A stretch of DNA of 5,264 nt, taken from assembly GCA_014360395.1 (NCBI GenBank), contig JACIXM010000157.1, positions 1 through 5,264 on the forward strand, in the 5' to 3' direction. Numbering within the stretch: position 1 is the first letter of the stretch; each line of letters begins with the position of its first letter. This DNA is from Actinotalea sp. Lineage in GTDB: Bacteria; Actinomycetota; Actinomycetes; Actinomycetales; Cellulomonadaceae. A program made the position numbers and the translations under genes. This document shows positions 1-5,264 of the stretch, piece after piece. The notes beneath the pieces are model-generated. The model was not told the DNA's origin. It did no database searches and saw only the letters and a program-made list of their open reading frames with translations.

Positions 1-822
1 GGCCGCTGGGCGACCAGCGGCGGTGGCGCGCTCCAGCTGCCTGCGGCCGTCCGCGGTGCCGTCCGCGCGGACCCCGGCTGGCGGCTCGTCGTCGCCGACG
101 CCGCGCAGCTCGAACCGCGCGTGCTCGCCGCCCTGGCCGGGGACACGGCGATGGCGGCGGCGGGCCGACGCGGCGACCTCTACGCCGGCGTCGTCGAGGC
201 GGGCGCGGTGGCGACCCGCGAGGAGGCCAAGTACGCGATGCTCGGCGCCATCTACGGCGCGACGACCGGCGCCGGCGCCGCGCTCATGCCCCGGCTGACC
301 CGCGCGTACCCCCGCGCCGTCGGGCTCGTCGAGGACGCGGCCCGGTCGGGCGAGCGCGGGGACGTGGTGACGACGTGGCTGGGCCGGACGTCGCCGGCCC
401 CCGGCCCGTCCTGGCACGCGGCGGTCGAGGCGGCGTCCGCCGAGGGCGCGGGGCCGCAGGAGACGCGCGAGGCGCAGCGCCGGCGTCGGGACCGCGGGCG
501 GTTCACGCGGAACTTCGTCGTGCAGGGCACCGCCGCCGAGTGGGCGCTGTGCTGGATGGCCGCGCTGCGGCGGATGCTGCTGGACCTGCCCTCGGGCCAC
601 GCCCCGGGGGCCCCGGCCGCGCCCGGGCGGGGCGACCGGCCCCACCTGGTGTTCTTCCTGCACGACGAGGTGGTCGTGCACACCCCCGCGTCGGTCGCCG
701 ACGACGTCGCGGCGGCGGTCCGCGCGGCGGCCGCGGAGGCGGGCCGGCTGCTCTTCGGGGCCTTCCCCGTCGACTTCGCGCTCGACGTCGCCGTGGTCGA
801 GTCCTACGACCAGGCGGGCTGA
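1..822 (+). CDS. Family A DNA polymerase, bifunctional 3'-5' exonuclease/DNA polymerase type (5' partial)
   Basis: This is the C-terminal 273 residues of a template-directed DNA polymerase of the PolI family; the reading frame is open from base 1, so the start and any exonuclease domain lie off the left edge. Residue numbers count from base 1. Residues 2-14 (GRWATSGGGALQLP) match the family's GRLSS...NLQNIP segment. Motif A is DAAQLEPR, with metal-binding D33 plus Q36, E38 and R40. Motif B (O-helix) has R73, K77, L81, Y85 and G86 in the R-x3-K-x3-[F/Y]-x3-YG pattern, with Leu where an aromatic residue is usual. QGT at 175-177 is the segment before the palm helix. Motif C is HDE at 221-223, with the second catalytic Asp. 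A Gly/Pro/Ala-rich loop (about 197-211) precedes motif C. The motif set resembles the shorter actinobacterial paralogue annotated as bifunctional 3'-5' exonuclease/DNA polymerase rather than housekeeping PolA; this assignment is from memory of the family. The role is probably repair or gap filling, which is inferred. Confidence 0.9.
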   Translation, partial: GRWATSGGGALQLPAAVRGAVRADPGWRLVVADAAQLEPRVLAALAGDTAMAAAGRRGDLYAGVVEAGAVATREEAKYAMLGAIYGATTGAGAALMPRLTRAYPRAVGLVEDAARSGERGDVVTTWLGRTSPAPGPSWHAAVEAASAEGAGPQETREAQRRRRDRGRFTRNFVVQGTAAEWALCWMAALRRMLLDLPSGHAPGAPAAPGRGDRPHLVFFLHDEVVVHTPASVADDVAAAVRAAAAEAGRLLFGAFPVDFALDVAVVESYDQAG

Positions 823-882
823 CCCTCCGCCCGTCCCGCGCGCGACGGTGGCGGGCCGCGCGAGGATGGGACCAGGACGACC

Positions 883-888
883 AGGGAG
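883..888 (+). promoter_or_regulatory. Ribosome binding site of the lipoprotein gene
   Basis: AGGGAG lies four bases before the ATG at 893. It decides the start: the in-frame ATG at 866 and the upstream GTG at 848 lack a comparable purine tract at the right distance and would put a useless Gly/Arg/Pro-rich stretch in front of the signal peptide. Confidence 0.6.
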
Positions 889-892
889 CGGC

Positions 893-1381
893 ATGCGCGG
901 CACAGGACGACGGATCGCGGGACCACGCGAGGCAGCCCGCCTGGCGCTGGCGGGGGCCCTGCTGGCGGCCGCCCTCGCCGGCTGCGCGACCGGCGCCGAC
1001 GACGCCCCGACCGCGCCCCCTGCCGGGCCGTCCTCCCCCACCCCCGAGCCGACGGAGGCCACCATGACCCCGAGTCCCGCGCCGGGCGCCACCCCGGGCG
1101 ACGTCGGGACGACGGCCGAGGACGCCGTCGCCGACCTGGCAGCCCGCCGCGGCGTGGACCCGTCCGCGGTGACGGTCGTCGGCGACGACGAGGTCACCTG
1201 GCGCGACGCCTCGCTCGGCTGTCCCGCGCCCGGCATGGCGTACGCCCAGGTGCTCACCCCCGGGCGGCTCGTGGTGCTCGAGGTGGAGGGGACCACCGTC
1301 GAGTACCACTCCGGCGGCCAGCGGGGGCTGTTCCTCTGCGACGCCCCTGAACCGCCGCTGGACACCGCGACCGACCGCTGA
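893..1381 (+). CDS. Small secreted lipoprotein with an uncharacterised C-terminal domain
   Basis: The product is a 162-residue predicted lipoprotein. The start at 893 is set by an AGGGAG site and by the signal peptide: a basic N-terminus (R2, R6, R7, R12, R16), a hydrophobic Leu/Ala stretch at 17-29, and a lipobox LAGC with C31 as the expected lipidated residue. Residues 32-70 are rich in Pro, Thr, Ser and Ala, like a flexible tether from membrane to outer surface. Residues 72-150 form a compact domain: a helix (TAEDAVADLAARRGV), a strand (VTVVGDDEVTW), the segment DASLGCPAPGMAYAQV with C110, a strand pair (RLVVLEVEGTTVEYHS) and a final FLC with C149. C110 and C149 could form a disulfide. This W-x-D-x-SLGCP-x-PGM...YH...C pattern recalls small outer domains in other bacteria annotated only as hypothetical; I know no function for it. 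The gene starts 70 bases after the polymerase and converges on the protease. A functional link to either is not shown. Confidence 0.83.
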   Translation: MRGTGRRIAGPREAARLALAGALLAAALAGCATGADDAPTAPPAGPSSPTPEPTEATMTPSPAPGATPGDVGTTAEDAVADLAARRGVDPSAVTVVGDDEVTWRDASLGCPAPGMAYAQVLTPGRLVVLEVEGTTVEYHSGGQRGLFLCDAPEPPLDTATDR

Positions 1382-1395
1382 AGCCGCGCGCACGA

Positions 1396-1429
1396 CGGCG
1401 GGGGCGCCCCGTCCGGGACGCCCCCGCCG
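1396..1429. terminator. GC-rich hairpin between convergent genes, probable bidirectional terminator
   Basis: Arms CGGCGGGGGCG (1396-1406) and CGCCCCCGCCG (1419-1429) are perfectly complementary over 11 bp. Inside the 12-base loop, CCC at 1408-1410 can pair with GGG at 1415-1417 to extend the stem. It begins 15 bases after the lipoprotein stop and ends 18 bases from the protease stop on the other strand, so it is placed to end both transcripts. There is no T-run on either side, which is common for actinobacterial hairpin terminators. Confidence 0.7.
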
Positions 1430-1447
1430 CTCGGCCGTGGGTCCGGT

Positions 1448-4400
1448 TCAGCCGGTGACCTCCACGAGCGTCAGGCCCAGCAGCTCACCCCCGCGGCTGT
1501 GGGCGACGGCGCCGAGGTGGTCGACGCCGGCATCGGCACCCGTCCACGAGGCCACCACGTCCGAGGACGTGCCCAGGTCCGCGGACGACGGCGCGCTGTC
1601 GATCGTCAGCGTCCCGTCGGTCGTGAGCGGCACGACCCAGCTCTCCAGGCCGTAGGCGATCGTCGCCCCTCCCGTCTGCCACCCGTGCACGTACACCGTG
1701 TACGTGCCCGAGCCGGGCGTCGTCAGGGTGACGAGCTCGTCCGTGCCGCCGTTGGTGCTCGACGCGACGACCCGCCCCTGCGGCCCCACGACGAAGACGT
1801 CGAGGTCCACGTTCGGTGTGCCCTCCACGAGCCGCCAGCGGGCGACGGCCGCGTCGGTCACCTCGAAGGTGTGGGCGACCAGGCCCGCACCGTCGTCCGG
1901 CGTGAACGGCGTCTGGTCGGGGTCCTGCCCGACGGCGCCCTCCGTGACGGTCACGGGGACCAGGCCGTGGCCGCTGGCCGCGTACTCGCCCTCGTAGCCG
2001 AACACCACCGGGACGGCGACGCTGCCCTCGGCACCCGAACCCGTCACGAGCGCCGGGGTGTCGATCGCGACCGCGCGGACCGCGATCGGGCTGCGCACCT
2101 CGTACGGCCCCGCCGGGGCCTTCCCGGCGCGCTGCGACTGCCAGGTCAGCGCGCCGAAGGCGAACTCGCCCTCGGTCGCGGCCTCCGTCGTCGCGATCGT
2201 GATCTCGACCGTGGCCGACTCGCCCGAGCGCAGCGTCAGCGTGGACGGGGTGACCGTCACGTCGAAGCCCGCGGGTGCGTCGACCCGCGCCCGGTAGGTG
2301 ATCGCCGCACGCTCGTCCGCGACGCTCGTGACCGTCCGGGTGATCGTCTCGCTGCCGGCGAGCTCCCCGATGGCGATCGATGCCAGGTTCAGACCGCTCG
2401 GGTCCGTGGGGACACCGGCTGCGGCGAGGGAGCCGCACGTGGCCGCGGGGTTCGCGAACACGTCCGCCCCGATGCCGCACAGGAAGCCGAGGTAGTCGGC
2501 GAACCCGGCGTCGTAGACGAGCCCCGGCTGGAAGGGCGAGCCCTTGCCGACGCTGCTCGGGTCGATGTGCCCCGCACCCATGTCGAACGGGTCGGCGGGC
2601 GTCGAGCGGTCCTCCTTGACGACGTCCTGACGCGCCGTCGTCATGATCGCCGACTTGGCGGCGGCGGGCGACCAGTCCGGACGCGCCTCCTTCAGGAGGG
2701 CGTACAGGCCCGCGACGTGCGGGCTGGACATCGACGTGCCGCTGATCGACTGGAACAGCTGCCCCGGCGCACCGAGCGACGGGGTCGGGGTGTGACCGGC
2801 GAGGACGTTCACGCCCGGTGCCGTGACGTCCGGGACGATGACGTCGGCCGTGACCGCGTTCGGACCGCGCGAGGAGAAGTCGGCCATGACCGACCCCTGC
2901 GCGGCGACCGTCTCGCCCCCGGCGAGCGTGACCGTGGCGGCCTCGCCCTCGGCGTCGATGTAGGCCTTGATCGCCTCGCCGGCGCTCAGGCCGACGTGCA
3001 CCGACGGCACCCAGTGGTTGTCGGTGACGAGGGCCGCGGCGTCGCTGACGTCGTACAGCACCATGCCGACGCCACCGGCCTCGTACACGGCCTGGCTCTT
3101 CTCGACGCGGGCGTTCTGCCCGCGCTGGCACAGCACGACCGTGTCGCTCAGGTCCGCCTGGAAGGTGTCGAGCAGGCACAGCTCGTTGCCGAGGTCGGCC
3201 GCGTCGACGACGCGGGTCGCCGCACGACCGCCGGTGATGCTCGCGCCGTCGAAGGTGCGCCCGTCCCCGAGCGTGACGCTGCCCGCGAAGCCGCGGTCGT
3301 GCGTGGAGGCGCCGACGCTGGTCAGCCACGGGAACACGGCCGGCGAGCCGACCGTCCCGGGGCGCGGGCCGGAGTTGCCGGCCGACGTCGCCACGAAGAT
3401 CCCGGCGTCGTTGGCGAAGAGGAAGGCCAGGTCGGTGACCCCGACCGGACCGGCGCCCCCGCCGATCGAGTAGTTGATGACGTCGACGCCGTCGGCGACG
3501 GCCCGGTCGATGCCGGCCGCGAGGTCGGAGGAGAAGCACCCGAGGTCGCCGCACACCTTGTAGGCGATGACCTGCGCGCGCGGCGCGACGCCGCTCACGG
3601 CACCGATCTGCGAACCGAGGACCTCGGCCTGCACGCCGGCGTTGCCGGCCGCCGTGCCCGCCACGTGGGTGCCGTGGCCGTCCGCGTCACGGGCGGAGGC
3701 GTAGAGCTCCGGGCCGACGACGCGGTTGTACGCGGCCCGCATGTCCCGCGCCCCGAGCAGCTTGTTGTTGCACTCGAACGCCGCGTCGTCCGCGTTGCCC
3801 GGGGTGGTCCCGAACTCGCACGGGATCCCCTCGGCGACACCCACGGGGTCCGGGTAGGTGCCGTCGTCGGCGAAGGACGGGTGCTCGGGCCAGATGCCGG
3901 TGTCGACGATGCCGACGACGACGCCCTCGCCCGTGTAGCCCTGCGCCCAGGCGCCCTTCGCGCCGGTCAGACCCAGGAACTCCCCGGACGCGTCGGTCTG
4001 CGGCTGCTGGAGCTCATCGGCACGGACGGCCAGCACGCCGTCCTGCTTGGCGAGCCGCTGCGCCTGCTCCTCGGTGAGCTCGGCCGCGAAGCCGTTGACC
4101 GCGAAGCTGTACTCGACCTCGACCGCGGCCTCGGGCACCGCCGCCGCACGGCGGGCCTCGCGGCGCTCCGCGTTGAGGTGCCGGACGTACTGCCGGACCG
4201 ACGGGCTGTCGCTCGTGACGCCCTCGCCGTCGGCAGGACGCGTCGCAGCGATGCCGGGGACGCCTCCCTCGTAGGCGACCACCGGGTCGCTCTCCATGAG
4301 GACGACGTACCGACCCTGCACGAGCTGCTGCTCCTGCGCGGTCGTCACCGTCGTCCGGTCGTCCGCCGCCACCGGCGGCGTGGTGGCGGATACGCTCGTG

Positions 4401-4486
4401 GCGCCCACCTGCGCGGTGGCGGGCAACGCTGCCCCCACGAGCGCGACGGAGGCCGCAGCGAGCGCGGCCATCGTCCTGCGTGACAT
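1448..4486 (-). CDS. Secreted S8 family serine protease (subtilase) with I9, PA and Fn3-like domains
   Basis: This complete 1012-residue extracellular endopeptidase precursor has a Sec signal peptide at 1-25 (SRR n-region, Ala/Leu core, cleavage likely after ATA, before Q26). An inhibitor I9-like propeptide spans about 59-157 (RYVVLMES to GVLAVRADE). The catalytic domain spans about 180-625 with an intact triad: D195 (VGIVDTG), H271 (DGHGTHVAGT) and S585 (SGTSMSSPH); the oxyanion Asn is N371 (SAGNSG). A PA-like insertion lies at about 433-530. Residues 637-670 (MGAGHIDP...GLVYDAGFADYLGFLC) and 700-803 (GSETITRTVT...) match the linker and Fn3-like domain of plant-type subtilases. A C-terminal domain at about 820-950 (VDLDVFVVGPQG...GSGTYTVYVHGW) resembles a pre-peptidase C-terminal jelly roll. 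Eight cysteines fall in close pairs. There is no LPXTG anchor, so release into the medium is likely. The ATG at 4486 gives the best signal peptide, and a GGGGG tract lies four bases upstream, a weak ribosome site. The peptide substrate is unknown; nutrient proteolysis is the likely role. Confidence 0.96.
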   Translation of the reverse strand: MSRRTMAALAAASVALVGAALPATAQVGATSVSATTPPVAADDRTTVTTAQEQQLVQGRYVVLMESDPVVAYEGGVPGIAATRPADGEGVTSDSPSVRQYVRHLNAERREARRAAAVPEAAVEVEYSFAVNGFAAELTEEQAQRLAKQDGVLAVRADELQQPQTDASGEFLGLTGAKGAWAQGYTGEGVVVGIVDTGIWPEHPSFADDGTYPDPVGVAEGIPCEFGTTPGNADDAAFECNNKLLGARDMRAAYNRVVGPELYASARDADGHGTHVAGTAAGNAGVQAEVLGSQIGAVSGVAPRAQVIAYKVCGDLGCFSSDLAAGIDRAVADGVDVINYSIGGGAGPVGVTDLAFLFANDAGIFVATSAGNSGPRPGTVGSPAVFPWLTSVGASTHDRGFAGSVTLGDGRTFDGASITGGRAATRVVDAADLGNELCLLDTFQADLSDTVVLCQRGQNARVEKSQAVYEAGGVGMVLYDVSDAAALVTDNHWVPSVHVGLSAGEAIKAYIDAEGEAATVTLAGGETVAAQGSVMADFSSRGPNAVTADVIVPDVTAPGVNVLAGHTPTPSLGAPGQLFQSISGTSMSSPHVAGLYALLKEARPDWSPAAAKSAIMTTARQDVVKEDRSTPADPFDMGAGHIDPSSVGKGSPFQPGLVYDAGFADYLGFLCGIGADVFANPAATCGSLAAAGVPTDPSGLNLASIAIGELAGSETITRTVTSVADERAAITYRARVDAPAGFDVTVTPSTLTLRSGESATVEITIATTEAATEGEFAFGALTWQSQRAGKAPAGPYEVRSPIAVRAVAIDTPALVTGSGAEGSVAVPVVFGYEGEYAASGHGLVPVTVTEGAVGQDPDQTPFTPDDGAGLVAHTFEVTDAAVARWRLVEGTPNVDLDVFVVGPQGRVVASSTNGGTDELVTLTTPGSGTYTVYVHGWQTGGATIAYGLESWVVPLTTDGTLTIDSAPSSADLGTSSDVVASWTGADAGVDHLGAVAHSRGGELLGLTLVEVTG
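1687..1707. repeat. Perfect 10-bp inverted repeat with one-base centre, inside the protease gene
   Basis: Arms GCACGTACAC (1687-1696) and GTGTACGTGC (1698-1707) are exact reverse complements around C1697. The site encodes the strand TYTVYVH in the protease C-terminal domain, where alternating Thr/Tyr/Val codons with GC endings favour such symmetry. It may be a coding by-product. Confidence 0.7.
2062..2088. repeat. 8-bp inverted repeat around a self-complementary core, inside the protease gene
   Basis: Arms CGATCGCG (2062-2069) and CGCGATCG (2081-2088) flank an 11-base spacer that itself holds the palindrome CCGCGCGG (2071-2078). On the minus strand it encodes IAVRAVAI at the end of the Fn3-like domain, a peptide that reads the same both ways, so the DNA symmetry may simply follow from the protein sequence. 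Confidence 0.6.
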
Positions 4487-4506
4487 GTGACCCCCATACC
4501 TCAGGA

Positions 4507-4525
4507 CTGTGACTGTGTGTCACAG
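4507..4525. promoter_or_regulatory. 19-base perfect dyad upstream of the protease, candidate operator
   Basis: The sequence CTGTGACTGTGTGTCACAG has perfect 7-base arms around TGTGT and sits 20 bases before the protease start codon. Its inner half-sites TGTGA and TCACA are those of CRP/GlxR-type regulators, but the spacer is 7 bases where those sites have 6. It could be a regulator site at or just after the transcription start, or an RNA hairpin in the leader (7-bp stem, 5-base loop). Which protein, if any, binds it is unknown. Confidence 0.5.
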
Positions 4526-4533
4526 CAGGCTGT

Positions 4534-4562
4534 ATTGGATCACCCCGGGACCCCCTCGCCAA
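4534..4562 (-). promoter_or_regulatory. Weak candidate promoter of the protease gene
   Basis: On the minus strand, TTGGCG (4562-4557) and TCCAAT (4539-4534) are 17 bases apart, a loose match to a housekeeping -35/-10 pair. The -10 box lacks the important A at position 2. Transcription would begin near 4527, directly beside the dyad, which would suit repression. This is suggestive only. Confidence 0.25.
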
Positions 4563-4578
4563 GCCCCTTGCGCCCGCT

Positions 4579-5264
4579 CTACCCGGTTCTGGGTGGAGAA
4601 GTCCCGTGTGAAGAGTGCGTTTCGTGAGACGGCGGGCGGAGCAGGCGGTCCAGCAGGTCGCCGAGCCGCCGGAGGACGGAGACGTGCCCGTCGACCGGCT
4701 CGAGCCACAGCTCGGCGCCGGGCACCGCGCCCGCCACGCGGCGGGAGTGCCCGGCCGGGACCATCCGGTCCTCCTCGCCGTGGACGAGCACCGCGGGCAC
4801 GGCCACGGAGCTGAGGTCGAACCCCCACGGGGCGGCGAAGGCCACGTCGTCGTCGGTCGCGCCGTCGGGGTACGCCCCCGCAGCACCGGCGTCCTCCCCC
4901 AGGGCGGCCCACTCCCCGTCCAGGGCCGCCCAGTCCGCCGGGGTGAACACCTCGGGGTCGAACGCGTCGCTCTCGCCGAACCGGCAGCGGGCGTCGCGCC
5001 CGGCCGCCGCCGCGCGCAGGGCGCCGGGCGCCCGCATCCCCGCGAACCAGTCCCAGCCGGGGTCGCGCGGGGCGAGCCCGGCCAGCGTCCCCACGCCGGT
5101 CACGCGGTCGGGCAGGAGGGCGGCGCACGCCAGGGCGTGCGGGGCACCGCCCGACGCCCCCACGGTCACGAACCGGTCGAGGCCGAGCGCGTCGGCGAGG
5201 CGGGCGACGTCGTCGGCCGCCGTCGCCACGGTCCTGCCCGGGTGGACCGTCGACCCGCCGAGAT
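4579..5264 (-). CDS. Alpha/beta hydrolase (5' partial, start beyond the right edge)
   Basis: The visible part is a serine hydrolase of the alpha/beta fold. A GTG at 5229 could be read as a start, but the frame stays open to the window edge and the 11 codons before it read LGGSTVHPGRT. This fits the usual RPG-x-GGS...PGRTV segment upstream of the nucleophile elbow, so the gene begins off the window. Counting from the GTG codon, the elbow is GASGG with nucleophile S26 in the G-x-S-x-G pattern. The acid is probably D154 in HGEEDRMVP, and the catalytic His is H182 in DGHVSVL. Residues about 55-140 replace core strands with a variable lid. A tail rich in His, Ser and Pro follows the last helix and ends at a TAG. 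No secretion signal can be judged. The lid does not tell the substrate; esterase, lactonase or peptidase activity are all possible. It lies 92 bases upstream of the protease in the same direction, with no convincing terminator between them, so read-through is possible. Confidence 0.88.
   Translation of the reverse strand, partial: LGGSTVHPGRTVATAADDVARLADALGLDRFVTVGASGGAPHALACAALLPDRVTGVGTLAGLAPRDPGWDWFAGMRAPGALRAAAAGRDARCRFGESDAFDPEVFTPADWAALDGEWAALGEDAGAAGAYPDGATDDDVAFAAPWGFDLSSVAVPAVLVHGEEDRMVPAGHSRRVAGAVPGAELWLEPVDGHVSVLRRLGDLLDRLLRPPSHETHSSHGTSPPRTG

Noticed and set aside
848..892. An upstream start (GTG at 848 or ATG at 866) for the lipoprotein
   Set aside because: The added residues are Gly/Arg/Pro-rich, lengthen the n-region of the signal peptide for no reason, and lack a good ribosome site, unlike the ATG at 893.
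503..1393. A 296-codon minus-strand frame across the polymerase end and the lipoprotein gene
   Set aside because: It is Arg/Pro/Gly-rich with no recognisable domain, and covers two well-supported plus-strand genes. It is a composition artefact.
1499..4483. A 994-codon open frame on the plus strand, antisense to nearly the whole protease gene
   Set aside because: Its translation is a low-complexity Arg/Gly/Val/Asp-rich sequence with no motif or domain. Long antisense frames are expected opposite genes with strong GC third-position bias, and the minus strand carries an unmistakable protease.
4475..4486. Twin-arginine (Tat) signal at the start of the protease (SRRT)
   Set aside because: The RR pair lacks the hydrophobic residues of the SRRxFLK motif, and the h-region and AxA site fit an ordinary Sec signal.
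4487..4497. A leader peptide starting at the minus-strand ATG at 4497
   Set aside because: This ATG is out of frame with the protease, overlaps the only G-rich ribosome tract and gives an Arg/Pro-rich product with no known leader features.
4581..4594. ACCC/GGGT hairpin at the end of the hydrolase gene as a terminator
   Set aside because: The stem is only four base pairs, overlaps the stop codon and coding region, and has no T-run; it is too weak to call.
5227..5229. GTG as the start codon of the alpha/beta hydrolase
   Set aside because: The frame stays open to the window edge and the preceding codons give the expected GGS...PGRT segment of the fold, so the GTG is an internal Val.

Overview
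This is very GC-rich DNA (by eye over 70% G+C, with G or C at almost every third codon position). It reads as a chromosomal segment of a high-GC actinobacterium. A secreted multidomain subtilase, a small lipoprotein and an actinobacterial-style family A polymerase fit a soil-type member of the Micrococcales such as Cellulomonas or a relative. The genus is an inference from style, not from a marker gene.

Layout, left to right: (1) bases 1-822, plus strand, the 3' part of a family A DNA polymerase of the actinobacterial '3'-5' exonuclease/DNA polymerase' type, with motifs A, B and C all present. (2) Bases 893-1381, plus strand, a 162-residue lipoprotein with a lipobox, a Pro/Thr-rich tether and a small two-cysteine outer domain. 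(3) Bases 1396-1429, a strong GC hairpin between the convergent lipoprotein and protease genes, probably a shared terminator. (4) Bases 1448-4486, minus strand, a complete 1012-residue secreted S8 serine protease (I9 propeptide, S8 catalytic domain with PA insertion, Fn3-like domain, extra C-terminal domain). (5) Bases 4487-4578, a 92-base leader carrying a perfect 19-base dyad that resembles a CRP site with one extra base in the spacer. (6) Bases 4579-5264, minus strand, the 3' part of an alpha/beta hydrolase whose start lies beyond the right edge.

The genes do not form an obvious pathway. The polymerase and lipoprotein are co-directional, 70 bases apart. The hydrolase and protease are co-directional on the other strand, 92 bases apart; the dyad in that gap suggests that the protease has its own control. 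There is no rRNA, tRNA, CRISPR array, insertion sequence or phage gene. No gap between genes exceeds about 100 bases.

Nothing here supports a wholly new system. The points most worth checking are the dyad upstream of the protease, the plant-subtilase-like motif set and paired cysteines of the protease, the Leu in place of the usual aromatic residue in polymerase motif B, and the uncharacterised outer domain of the lipoprotein.
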